Origin: Parabacteroides distasonis
Lineage (GTDB): Bacteria; Bacteroidota; Bacteroidia; Bacteroidales; Tannerellaceae
Direction: 5' to 3'
DNA: 36,377 nucleotides
NCBI RefSeq assembly: GCF_004793765.1
Contig: NZ_SRYM01000044.1
Span: 1-36,377 of the forward strand
A program made the position numbers and the translations under genes. Each line of letters begins with the position of its first letter. The stretch's first letter is position 1. The notes below the pieces were generated by a model. The model was not told where the DNA came from. It made no database searches and saw nothing but the letters and a program-made list of their open reading frames with translations. Positions 7,497 through 15,441 of the stretch are shown here, one piece after another.

Positions 7497-9311
7497 CTAC
7501 TCAGACAAGGCCTTGATCACCTCTTGATTCGCCTTGCGCACCTCGGCCTCGTTGATCTTGATCACCTTACGGTCGTAGGTCATAAGGCCGTTCACCTCGC
7601 CCTCCACGTCCGTGGTTTGCGTGTAGACAGCGGCGGAGAAACCCTTCGGGACCATCGCCTTCAACTCCTTGGCGTACTTCACGTACTCGGCGGTCACCTC
7701 ATCGCTATTCTTAAACTGTACATAGCCCCAGTTGCGTTTATTCCACCACAAATGGTTCTCCACGGCCAAGCCGATACCACCATACTCGCCCAATACGTTC
7801 ACACGCACAGGATCGAACAAGAACATCGCCGGGCCCGGGTAATTATGCAAATCCAAGATATCGCCGCACGCACGGAAATTACCGCCACTGGCCGGATTCA
7901 CCAGACGGGAAGGATCGTATGTTTTTGTCCACTCGGCAGCCTTCTCGGTATCGAACTGGCCCCAAGCCTCGTTAAAGGGAACCCATACTACTACGCTAGG
8001 ATTCGAGACGCACAGGTCCATGATCTCCTTCCACTCCTTGTAATAATTACGGATAGACTCCTCGGTACGCTCCTTGTCGGTCCCACCGTTATACGTATGA
8101 GGCGCCCATTGGTTACCCATGTCGCCACTAGGCATATCCTGCCAAACCAACATACCTTCCTTATCGCAATGATAGTACCAGCGGGCCGGCTCTACCTTCA
8201 CGTGCTTGCGGATCATGTTGAAGCCCCACGCTTTCGTCTTCACGATATCATACAGCAACGCCTCGTCCGTGGGAGCCGTGTAAAGCCCGTCGGGCCACCA
8301 GCCTTGATCCAGCGGGCCGTACTGGAACAGGTTCTTGTTGTTCAAGCGCATACGCATGATACCATTGGCGTCACGCTCGGCGGATATCTTACGGAAGGCG
8401 GTGTACGATTTCACCTCGTCTACCTTCTTGCCATTCTTTGACAAGCTCACCTTCATATCATATAAATAAGGATTGGAAGGTTCCCACAACGTAGGATTTT
8501 TCACGGCCAAGCGTAATTCTTTCCCTTGTACGCCCTTGGCGGTAGCAACCACCTGCCCCTTATCGAGCAAGCTGACCTCCACGATGTCCGACACCGGGGA
8601 GTCGGAGCAAGTCCCGACCGTCACGCTCATCACGCCGTTATCGATATTCGGGATCGCCTTGATAGAGGTGATATGCGAGGAAGCGACCGGCTCCAACCAT
8701 ACGGTCTGCCAGATTCCGGTGACCGGCGTATACCAGATTCCCTCCGGGTTGGCCACTTGCTTTCCACGGGGTTGGTAACCTTTATCGCTCGGGTCCCATA
8801 CACGCACCACCAGCTTATGCGTACTTTTGCCATTCAGATAGGGAGTGATATTCAAGGAAAACGGGGTAAAGCCTCCCGCGTGGGAGCCGATCAGGATATC
8901 ATTCACGAACACGTCCGCTTTCCAATCCACGGCGCCGAAGTTCAACAAGATGTCTTTCCCTTTCCATGAGGAGGGCACCGTAAAGGTTCGTTTATACCAC
9001 AACTCATTCTTCTCCCCCACTTCTTTTTGCACGCCGGACAAAGAGGATTCCACGGCGAACGGCACCAAGATATTCCCATCGAAACTCGTCGGCTCTGCCT
9101 GTCCTTTCGGAAGGATAGCGTATTCCCACTCGCCGTTCAAATTCTGCCAATCCGCACGTTCCATCCCGGGGCGTGGATATTCCGGCAATACATTCCGGGG
9201 ATCTACTTTCTCAGCCCAGTCCGTCTTGATCTTGTCTCCGGCGGGCTTCCACTGCGCCCCGGCGCTACAAATCGTTGCGAACGCACAAAAGGCTAACAAT
9301 AATTTTCTCAT
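7497..9311 (-). CDS. Secreted glycoside hydrolase family 2 enzyme
   Basis: 604 aa from the ATG at 9311, which begins a clear signal peptide (MRKLLLAFCAFATICSAGAQ). The reading frame is open 36 codons further upstream, but that part is not protein-like and would bury the signal. Domain order: sugar-binding jelly-roll (about 30-200, with LWYKRTFTVPSSWKG), immunoglobulin-like sandwich (about 205-310), TIM barrel (about 315-600). The predicted acid/base is E448 in PFNEAWGQF and the nucleophile is E509 in VLGEYGGIG. GH2 members are beta-galactosidases, beta-glucuronidases or beta-mannosidases acting on glycans in the periplasm; the specificity here is not readable. No SusC/SusD pair is adjacent, so it is an orphan, not part of a classic utilization locus. 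Confidence 0.92.
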   Translation of the reverse strand: MRKLLLAFCAFATICSAGAQWKPAGDKIKTDWAEKVDPRNVLPEYPRPGMERADWQNLNGEWEYAILPKGQAEPTSFDGNILVPFAVESSLSGVQKEVGEKNELWYKRTFTVPSSWKGKDILLNFGAVDWKADVFVNDILIGSHAGGFTPFSLNITPYLNGKSTHKLVVRVWDPSDKGYQPRGKQVANPEGIWYTPVTGIWQTVWLEPVASSHITSIKAIPNIDNGVMSVTVGTCSDSPVSDIVEVSLLDKGQVVATAKGVQGKELRLAVKNPTLWEPSNPYLYDMKVSLSKNGKKVDEVKSYTAFRKISAERDANGIMRMRLNNKNLFQYGPLDQGWWPDGLYTAPTDEALLYDIVKTKAWGFNMIRKHVKVEPARWYYHCDKEGMLVWQDMPSGDMGNQWAPHTYNGGTDKERTEESIRNYYKEWKEIMDLCVSNPSVVVWVPFNEAWGQFDTEKAAEWTKTYDPSRLVNPASGGNFRACGDILDLHNYPGPAMFLFDPVRVNVLGEYGGIGLAVENHLWWNKRNWGYVQFKNSDEVTAEYVKYAKELKAMVPKGFSAAVYTQTTDVEGEVNGLMTYDRKVIKINEAEVRKANQEVIKALSE

Positions 9312-9353
9312 GATATTATTTACATTTTGAATTGATAATACACTTTCAAGTGA

Positions 9354-9361
9354 CAAAGATA
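9354..9361 (-). promoter_or_regulatory. Candidate -7 element for the GH2 gene
   Basis: TATCTTTG on the minus strand is a perfect TAnnTTTG, 42 bp before the GH2 ATG. No convincing -33 TTG at the usual distance was found, so support is partial. Confidence 0.4.
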
Positions 9362-9550
9362 ATAGAAAATATCCAAAATCCACATCGTCCTCAGATACCA
9401 ATAGGAGAACCGCACCCAAATCGATCTAACCATAAAATGCACGGAATATCTCTTATGACAGAATCTCACAAGGTAAGGTTATTGTAGATTTCTCAAATAT
9501 CCCTATTAGCCTCCATGTTGTCTCCGGAAAAACACACACGTGAATTTCAA

Positions 9551-9590
9551 AAAACACATACGACTTTTTTGTAAAACATGTATGTGTTTT
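9551..9590. repeat. Inverted repeat in the 9312-9706 gap
   Basis: AAAACACATAC and GTATGTGTTTT are perfect 11-bp arms around an 18-nt loop. Shorter CGTGAA/TTCACG arms flank them on the outside. Apart from this, the GH2 promoter and the hairpin at 9670, the 395-bp gap between GH2 and the DUF4373 remnant shows no gene. Confidence 0.6.
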
Positions 9591-9669
9591 AACGCAAACA
9601 CTTATGTATTTTCACGACACTGATTATTAACTTATTAAAAAACGATCCAATTATCGGCTTATTATAAGA

Positions 9670-9703
9670 TTCTTCTTATCTGGATATCCCCGGATAAGAA
9701 GAA
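9670..9703 (+). promoter_or_regulatory. Hairpin directly before the DUF4373 remnant start codon
   Basis: TTCTTCTTATC and GATAAGAAGAA are perfect 11-bp arms with a 12-nt loop. The 3' arm ends 3 nt before the ATG at 9707 and includes the purine-rich GAAGAA that would be the ribosome-binding site, so the folded mRNA would hide the start. This may be attenuation, or a relic of the degraded locus. Confidence 0.6.
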
Positions 9704-9706
9704 GTA

Positions 9707-10310
9707 ATGGCACGACCTATTAAAAAGGGGCTGAATTATTTCCCGTTCGACACAGATTTACTAAACAACCGTAAAATCCGTCAAATAAAGTGCAAATACG
9801 GATCTGACGCTTTTCTATTATATATTGCCCTGCTTTGTGACATCTATGCCAATGGCTATTATATCACGGCCTACGACCTAGTCGAACTGTACCCCTATTT
9901 CACGCTGCCGGAAGTATCCCTATGCTTCGAGCTAGACGTGATAGGTGAGTACGGCGAATTCATGGGGGATCAATACGCACACCCTCACCCGCTGGCTAAA
10001 AGCCTAGAAGGAAGAGCGTGAGCGTGCCTTCCTCCGCAAGGTATTCCAGCAATACAAGGCCGGTTACCCACTGGAACGCCTCTACCCCGCCCGTGTCTAC
10101 CAGTCCTTGCAAGAGCGGGGATTGATACACGATACCCCCGAGGAGAAACGCCACGCCATGAGCCTCTTCGCCCATTGGAGACCACCGGGTCACCTGCCCA
10201 TCAGCGAGGACTATCGGTTGACGATGGTGCGACAGCAAGCCATGGCATGGTTGCTGCGGAGGTATTTCGATGGGCTGATAACCGGGAAGGAAAGATTGTC
10301 CTCTTATTAA
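9707..10310 (+). pseudogene. DUF4373-type (phage/plasmid replication-like) gene, frameshifted
   Basis: The first 104 codons look like the DUF4373 (Lin1244/Lin1753 N-terminal) domain: start MARPIKKGLNYFPFDTDLL, then NRKIRQIKCKYGSDAFLLY. These domains occur in phage, plasmid and conjugative-element proteins, often near replication initiators. The frame ends at TGA 10019-10021. From about 10008 the +1 frame is open to 10310 without its own ATG, and reads EERERAFLRKVFQQYKAG and PLERLYPARVYQSLQERG. Removing one G in the run near 10010 joins the frames. The middle of the domain also seems shortened. A single-base frameshift in an old mobile-element gene is the simplest reading; two unrelated fragments are possible. 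Confidence 0.6.
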
Positions 10311-10324
10311 ACTTCATCGTGCAA

Positions 10325-10355
10325 TTTGATTATACAATTTAATAACGTACATTCG
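10325..10355 (+). promoter_or_regulatory. Promoter for the DUF3298 lipoprotein operon
   Basis: TTTG at 10325-10328, a 19-nt spacer, then TACATTCG at 10348-10355, one base off TAnnTTTG. It lies about 30 bp before the ATG at 10384. Pattern evidence only. Confidence 0.5.
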
Positions 10356-10383
10356 CGTACAAATAAATTAAATCTGTAGTCCG

Positions 10384-11235
10384 ATGAGAACGCATTTACG
10401 CGAAAGCATGCTGGCGCTTCTTTTGATAGGTATCTTAGCCACGGGTTGCGATACCGGAACGAAGAAGGCTTCCGAAAACAGTATCACGTTTGATTCTATC
10501 AGCGTGGAAAAGGCTTACCATTTGTTAGATAATCCGGATAATCCCAATTGCAATCTAGAGATCAAGTTCGTTTATCCCCGGAAATATTCGGATAAAGAGG
10601 TTCTTAAGAATCTACAGAGACAGTTCGTCTCCTCTTATTTCGGCGAGAATTATGAGCAATTATCCCCCGAGGAGGCGGTACGGAAATATACCGACGACTA
10701 TCTGGCCGCTTATAAGGATCTGGAAGAGGATTACAAGGCTGAGGTGGCGAAATCCGACGAGACACCGGTGGGCTCTTGGTTCTCTTACTATGAGATGTCG
10801 TCGGATGATATCGCCTTCAACCAAGACGATATCATCAGCTATACGGTAAGCTTCGAGAACTATACGGGCGGAGCGCACGGCGCACATTCCTACAATAACC
10901 ATGTAGTGAACCTCAAGACCGGTAAGCCGATCACCGAGGAGGAGATATTTGTGGACAACTATCAAGACAATCTGGCGCGAATATTGGTGGATCAGATCGC
11001 CAAGCAAAACAACGTATCCGATGCCAAAGAACTGGAGAACATCGGTTTCTTTAGCGTAGACGAGATCTTCCCGAACGGGAACTTCCTCGTAGACGAGACG
11101 GGTATCACCTATTCTTTCAACGAATATGAGATAGCGGCATACGTGGTAGGCGTCACGAACGTCCATCTCCCTTACAAGGAGATCCGTTATTTGCTGCGAG
11201 ATGACAGCCCGATAAGTCAGTTAATTGAAAATTGA
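10384..11235 (+). CDS. DUF3298/RsiV-like lipoprotein
   Basis: 283 aa. The signal peptide ends in a lipobox (ILATGC, Cys22), so the protein is probably lipidated and anchored in the periplasm or outer membrane. The mature part shows a DUF4163-like first half and a DUF3298-like C-terminal domain with the typical NYTGGAHGAHSYNNHVVNLKTG motif (about residues 158-180) and ITEEEIF soon after. Relatives include the extracytoplasmic part of Bacillus RsiV, which binds lysozyme; whether this one binds lysozyme is an open question, since no anti-sigma domain or sigma gene is adjacent. A second Met at residue 9 is possible but would shorten the basic n-region. It lies 13 nt before the rsmG start. Confidence 0.85.
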   Translation: MRTHLRESMLALLLIGILATGCDTGTKKASENSITFDSISVEKAYHLLDNPDNPNCNLEIKFVYPRKYSDKEVLKNLQRQFVSSYFGENYEQLSPEEAVRKYTDDYLAAYKDLEEDYKAEVAKSDETPVGSWFSYYEMSSDDIAFNQDDIISYTVSFENYTGGAHGAHSYNNHVVNLKTGKPITEEEIFVDNYQDNLARILVDQIAKQNNVSDAKELENIGFFSVDEIFPNGNFLVDETGITYSFNEYEIAAYVVGVTNVHLPYKEIRYLLRDDSPISQLIEN

Positions 11236-11243
11236 GAATTGAA
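11223..11243. repeat. Heptamer array AATTGA(A/G), 3 units, before rsmG
   Basis: AATTGAA-AATTGAG-AATTGAA in exact register spans the DUF3298 stop codon and ends 5 nt before the upstream rsmG ATG. It is inverted relative to the array at 11299-11333, and 13-bp blocks can pair between the two (for example 11230-11242 with 11303-11315). Confidence 0.8.
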
Positions 11244-11248
11244 AATTA

Positions 11249-11941
11249 ATGATAGATAAACATATAAACAGATGTCCTATGGAACAAAATACAGAGAAAT
11301 TCTCAATTCTCAATTCTCAATTCTCAATTCTCACATCTTATTTCCCCGATCTCACCGACCGGCAAAAAGAGCAGTACGCCGCCCTATATGACCTATATAC
11401 GGATTGGAACGCCAAGATCAACGTGATCTCACGGAAGGATATCGAGAACCTATATCCGCATCACGTGCTTCACTCGCTGGGTATCACCGATATGCTGCGT
11501 TTCAAGCCGGGTTCCTCTGTGATGGATCTGGGTACGGGAGGCGGTTTTCCCGGCATCCCCTTGGCGATCTTATTCCCGGAGACCCATTTCCATCTGGTAG
11601 ACAGTATCGGGAAAAAAATCAAGGTGGGACAAGCCGTGGCCGAGGCGATCGGGCTGGAGAACGTATCCTTCCGCCATTGCCGGGGCGAGGAGGAAAAGCA
11701 GCTTTTCGATTTCGTGGTAAGCCGTGCCGTGATGCCTCTGGCAGATCTGGTAAAGATCGTCCGCAAGAATATAAAGAAAGAACAGATCAACGCGTTGCCC
11801 AACGGATTGATTTGCCTGAAAGGTGGCGAGTTGGCACATGAGATATTGCCCTTCCGGAACCAAGCGATCAGCATGGATCTGAAAGACCATTTTAAAGAAG
11901 CGTTTTTTGAAACTAAAAAAGTAGTGTACGTACCCTTATGA
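11249..11941 (+). CDS. rsmG: 16S rRNA (guanine527-N7)-methyltransferase RsmG
   Basis: 230 aa from ATG 11249; the ATG at 11279 (residue 11) is an equally good start. It methylates G527 of 16S rRNA with SAM in the cytosol; loss is known to give low-level streptomycin resistance. The family core begins near residue 28 (TSYFPDLTDRQKEQYAALYD), followed by WNAKINVISRKDI, SAM motif I DLGTGGGFPGIPLA (about residues 92-105) and VSRAVMPLADLVKI. Residues 17-27 are encoded by a tandem heptamer array (11299-11333), and no ATG lies between the array and the core. Any in-frame start therefore has to read through it. The stop overlaps the next gene's ATG. Confidence 0.95.
   Translation: MIDKHINRCPMEQNTEKFSILNSQFSILTSYFPDLTDRQKEQYAALYDLYTDWNAKINVISRKDIENLYPHHVLHSLGITDMLRFKPGSSVMDLGTGGGFPGIPLAILFPETHFHLVDSIGKKIKVGQAVAEAIGLENVSFRHCRGEEEKQLFDFVVSRAVMPLADLVKIVRKNIKKEQINALPNGLICLKGGELAHEILPFRNQAISMDLKDHFKEAFFETKKVVYVPL
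11299..11333 (+). repeat. Five perfect ATTCTCA heptamers inside rsmG
   Basis: Five identical 7-nt units sit in exact tandem within the first 30 codons of rsmG. On the opposite strand the unit is a rotation of AATTGAG. Because 7 is not a multiple of 3, loss or gain of one unit by slippage would put the start codons out of frame with the enzyme. Confidence 0.95.
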
Positions 11942-12576
11942 TTACGATAAAATCTTTCGAAGTAAACTATTTCTCCGAGAATACGTATTTGCTATACGAT
12001 GATACCAAGGAGGCGGTCCTTATCGATTGCGGCTGCCTGCGCAAAGAGGAACAAAAAGAAGTAAGCGACTTTATCGCCCAGAACGGGCTGACGCTGAAAC
12101 GTTACCTTTGCACGCACCTCCATCTGGATCACATATTCGGTAACGAATTCATCCATGATACCTACGGATTGAGCCCGGAAGCCCATAAAGCGGACGTGGA
12201 GGGCCTTCCCTCTCCCGAGGAGCAAGCCAAGGCATTCGGCCTGCCGATGAAGGCGAAAAGCGTCCCGGTAGGGAAATATCTGGTAAACGGGGAAATCATA
12301 AAGTTCGGGAAATCCGAGCTGGCGGTATTGAGCGTTCCCGGCCATTCGCCCGGAGGCTTGGCTTTCTATAACAAGAAGAACGGTTTCGTGATCGTAGGAG
12401 ACTCCTTGTTCGCCGGAAGCATCGGCCGTACCGACTTATGGGGAGGCAACCAAGATGTACTGCTTGCCGCTATCAAGGACAAATTACTGTCGTTGCCGGA
12501 CGAGACCGTGGTCTACCCCGGCCATGGCCCCGAGACACGAATCATTGATGAGAAATTAAATAATCCTTATTTATAA
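11938..12576 (+). CDS. MBL-fold metallo-hydrolase (glyoxalase II/YcbL-like)
   Basis: 212 aa, a complete single-domain metallo-beta-lactamase fold. The zinc motif is THLHLDH (H60, H62, D64, H65). Further ligand regions are SVPGHSPGG, GDSLFAGSIGRTDL and the C-terminal YPGHGPET. The short length, without the glyoxalase II C-terminal helical domain, is like YcbL or other small hydroxyacylglutathione-hydrolase-like proteins; the substrate cannot be read. It overlaps rsmG by 4 nt (ATGA), so the two are translationally coupled, and gcvP follows after 12 nt. Confidence 0.9.
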   Translation: MITIKSFEVNYFSENTYLLYDDTKEAVLIDCGCLRKEEQKEVSDFIAQNGLTLKRYLCTHLHLDHIFGNEFIHDTYGLSPEAHKADVEGLPSPEEQAKAFGLPMKAKSVPVGKYLVNGEIIKFGKSELAVLSVPGHSPGGLAFYNKKNGFVIVGDSLFAGSIGRTDLWGGNQDVLLAAIKDKLLSLPDETVVYPGHGPETRIIDEKLNNPYL

Positions 12577-12588
12577 AATACTAGAATT

Positions 12589-15441
12589 ATGGACACAAAT
12601 AAATTTGTAAACCGCCACGTGGGCATCTCTGCGGAAGATATTCCGGCTATGTTAGAGACGATTGGCGTGAAGTCTTTGGACGAGTTGATCGATCAGACCA
12701 TTCCGGCCAACATCCGTTTGAAAGAGCCGTTGAACCTCCCGGAGGCCATGACGGAACGTGAGTTCGCCGAGCATATCGCCGAGCTGGCTTCCAAGAACGA
12801 GGTATTCACTTCTTATATCGGTATGGGTTGGTACGACACGGTTTGCCCGGCCCCGATCCAACGTAACGTATTCGAGAACCCGGTTTGGTACACCTCCTAT
12901 ACGCCGTATCAGGCGGAAGTATCCCAAGGACGCTTGGAGGCGTTGCTGAACTTCCAGACCGTTATCTGCGAACTGACCGGATTGCCCTTGGCGAACTGCT
13001 CGCTACTCGACGAGGCGACAGCGGCAGCTGAGGCGGTTACCATGTTTCATGGTTCACGCAGCCGTGCGCAGGTGAAAGCGGAAGCCAATACGGTATTCGT
13101 TGACGAGAACGTGTTCGCCTCTACGCTAGCCGTCATCCACACCCGCATGATCCCGCAGGGCATCCGGGTGGTAGTCGGCGATTATAAGAGATTCGAGTTC
13201 ACGCCGGATGTATTCGCCGCCATCGTACAGTTCCCGAATGCGGATGGTTCGATTGAGGACTATAAGGAATTCGTAGCCCGTGCGGGTGCCGCCGGAGCCA
13301 AGGTAGGCGTAGCCGCCGACTTGATGAGCTTGGTATTGCTGACTCCTCCTGGAGAATGGGGAGCGGATGTCGTATTCGGTAGCAGCCAACGCTTCGGTAT
13401 CCCGATGTTTTACGGGGGCCCTTCCGCCGCTTTCTTCGCTACGAAGGACGATTATAAACGTACGATCCCGGGACGTATCATCGGTATCTCCAAGGACGCT
13501 TACGGCCATCCGGCTTATCGCTTGGCCTTGCAGACCCGCGAGCAACATATCAAACGTGAGAAGGCTACGTCCAATATCTGTACGGCTCAGGCGTTGTTGG
13601 CTACCATGGCCGGATTCTACGCCGTATATCATGGAGCGGAGGGGTTGCGTAACATCGCCGGACGGATTCATTCCACGGCCGGATTCCTGGCCAAGGAGTT
13701 GGAGAAACTGGGATATACGCAATTAAACAAGGATTATTTCGATACCTTGAAAATACAGCTTCCCTCACACGTGTCTGTGAACGCGCTGCGTGAGATCGCC
13801 TTGGAGTGCAAGGTAAACTTGCGTTATTTCGAGGACGGACAAGTGGGCGTCAGCATAGACGAGACGACATTACCTACGGACATAGGCGTATTATTATACA
13901 TCTTCGCCGGCGCCGCCGGTAAAGACCATATGCTGGACGAGTCTATCCCGACCCAGACTTATTTCGACACTAAATTCGCCCGTACCTCCGATTTCTTGCA
14001 GCAAGACGTATTCAAGAAATATCATACGGAGACCGAGTTAATGCGTTACATCACCCGTTTGGGACGAAAGGATGTTTCCTTGGCCCAATCTATGATCTCG
14101 CTGGGATCTTGTACGATGAAGCTGAACCCAGCTTCATCCATGCTGCCGCTTAGCCGTCCGGAATTCATGAATATCCACCCGTACGCTCCGGAAGAGCAAG
14201 TGGAAGGCTATACGGAGCTGATCGAGAACTTGTCTTCCTATTTATGCACGATCACGGGTTTCAAGGGCTGTACGTTGCAACCGAACTCCGGTGCCGCCGG
14301 CGAGTACACGGGTCTTCGTGTGATCCGTGCTTATCTGGAAAGTATCGGCCAAGGCCATCGCGATATCGTTTTGCTTCCGGCTTCCGCCCACGGAACCAAC
14401 CCGGCCAGCGCTATCCAATGCGGGTATAAGACCGTAACCGTTAAATGCGACGAGAATGGTAATATCGATCTGGAAGATTTCCGTGCGAAAGCCGAGGAGA
14501 ACAAGGAGCGTCTGGCTGCCAGCATGATTACCTATCCGTCCACGCATGGTATCTTCGAGGTGGACATCAAGGAGATGTGCGAGATCGTTCACGCTTGCGG
14601 TGGACAGCTTTATATGGATGGTGCCAACATGAACGCACAGGTTGGATTGACGAATCCGGGTACGATCGGCGCCGATGTATGTCACTTGAACCTGCATAAG
14701 ACCTTCGCCTCTCCTCACGGTGGTGGTGGTCCCGGCGTAGGCCCGATCTGCGTGGCCGAGCATCTGGTTCCGTTCTTGCCGCAGCATCCGGTACTTTGGG
14801 GCAGCGAGTTGAATACGGTATCCGCCGCTCCTTATGGTAGCGCCGGTATCCTGCCGATCACGTACGCTTACATCCGCTTGCTGGGTACGGAAGGTCTTGA
14901 GACTGTGACAAAGACGGCCATATTGAACGCCAATTACTTGGCCGCTAAGTTCAAGGATACGTACGGTATCGTTTATACCGGAGCGACAGGCCGTGTAGGT
15001 CATGAGTTGATCTTGGAATGCCGCACGGTAAAAGAGCGTTCGGGCATCGACGAGGGCGATATCGCCAAGCGTTTGATGGACTTCGGCTACCACGCTCCTA
15101 CCCTATCTTTCCCGGTACACGGCACCTTGATGGTAGAGCCGACCGAGAGCGAGAGCAAAGCCGAGCTGGATCGCTTCGTAGAGGTAATGGAATGTATCTG
15201 GAGCGAGATCAAGGAAGTGGAGGAAGGCAAGGCATCCAAGGAGGATAATGTCTTAAAGAACGCTCCGCATCCGGAATACGAGGTGACCGCCGACGAGTGG
15301 AAACACGCATACCCCCGCACGAAGGCCGCCTTCCCGCTAGAATGGTTGCACGACAGCAAGTTTTGGATTAACGTAGCCCGTGTAGATAACGCTTATGGCG
15401 ATCGTAACTTAATACCGACTTTATGCGCTTGCGAGATATGA
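12589..15441 (+). CDS. gcvP: Glycine dehydrogenase (decarboxylating), P protein
   Basis: 950 aa, the length of the fused alpha-beta P protein. It decarboxylates glycine with PLP and passes aminomethyl to the lipoyl H protein of the glycine cleavage system, feeding one-carbon units to tetrahydrofolate. The first half carries GMGWYDTVCPAPIQRNVFENP and SNICTAQALLA. The second half carries the PLP lysine K704 in HLNLHKTFASPHGGGGPGVG, preceded by SMISLGSCTMKLNPASSM. The genes for T, H and L proteins are not in the window. The TGA stop shares bases with the ATG of the lipoprotein gene. No anomaly. Confidence 0.98.
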   Translation: MDTNKFVNRHVGISAEDIPAMLETIGVKSLDELIDQTIPANIRLKEPLNLPEAMTEREFAEHIAELASKNEVFTSYIGMGWYDTVCPAPIQRNVFENPVWYTSYTPYQAEVSQGRLEALLNFQTVICELTGLPLANCSLLDEATAAAEAVTMFHGSRSRAQVKAEANTVFVDENVFASTLAVIHTRMIPQGIRVVVGDYKRFEFTPDVFAAIVQFPNADGSIEDYKEFVARAGAAGAKVGVAADLMSLVLLTPPGEWGADVVFGSSQRFGIPMFYGGPSAAFFATKDDYKRTIPGRIIGISKDAYGHPAYRLALQTREQHIKREKATSNICTAQALLATMAGFYAVYHGAEGLRNIAGRIHSTAGFLAKELEKLGYTQLNKDYFDTLKIQLPSHVSVNALREIALECKVNLRYFEDGQVGVSIDETTLPTDIGVLLYIFAGAAGKDHMLDESIPTQTYFDTKFARTSDFLQQDVFKKYHTETELMRYITRLGRKDVSLAQSMISLGSCTMKLNPASSMLPLSRPEFMNIHPYAPEEQVEGYTELIENLSSYLCTITGFKGCTLQPNSGAAGEYTGLRVIRAYLESIGQGHRDIVLLPASAHGTNPASAIQCGYKTVTVKCDENGNIDLEDFRAKAEENKERLAASMITYPSTHGIFEVDIKEMCEIVHACGGQLYMDGANMNAQVGLTNPGTIGADVCHLNLHKTFASPHGGGGPGVGPICVAEHLVPFLPQHPVLWGSELNTVSAAPYGSAGILPITYAYIRLLGTEGLETVTKTAILNANYLAAKFKDTYGIVYTGATGRVGHELILECRTVKERSGIDEGDIAKRLMDFGYHAPTLSFPVHGTLMVEPTESESKAELDRFVEVMECIWSEIKEVEEGKASKEDNVLKNAPHPEYEVTADEWKHAYPRTKAAFPLEWLHDSKFWINVARVDNAYGDRNLIPTLCACEI

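Noticed and set aside
9312-9419. 36-codon N-terminal extension of the GH2 enzyme
   Set aside because: It places the signal peptide in the interior, contains the -7 element and lacks protein character.
11404-11841. Alternative-frame ORF within rsmG
   Set aside because: It is an overlapping frame of a well-conserved enzyme; its composition is Arg/Gly-biased as expected from GC-rich codons read out of frame.
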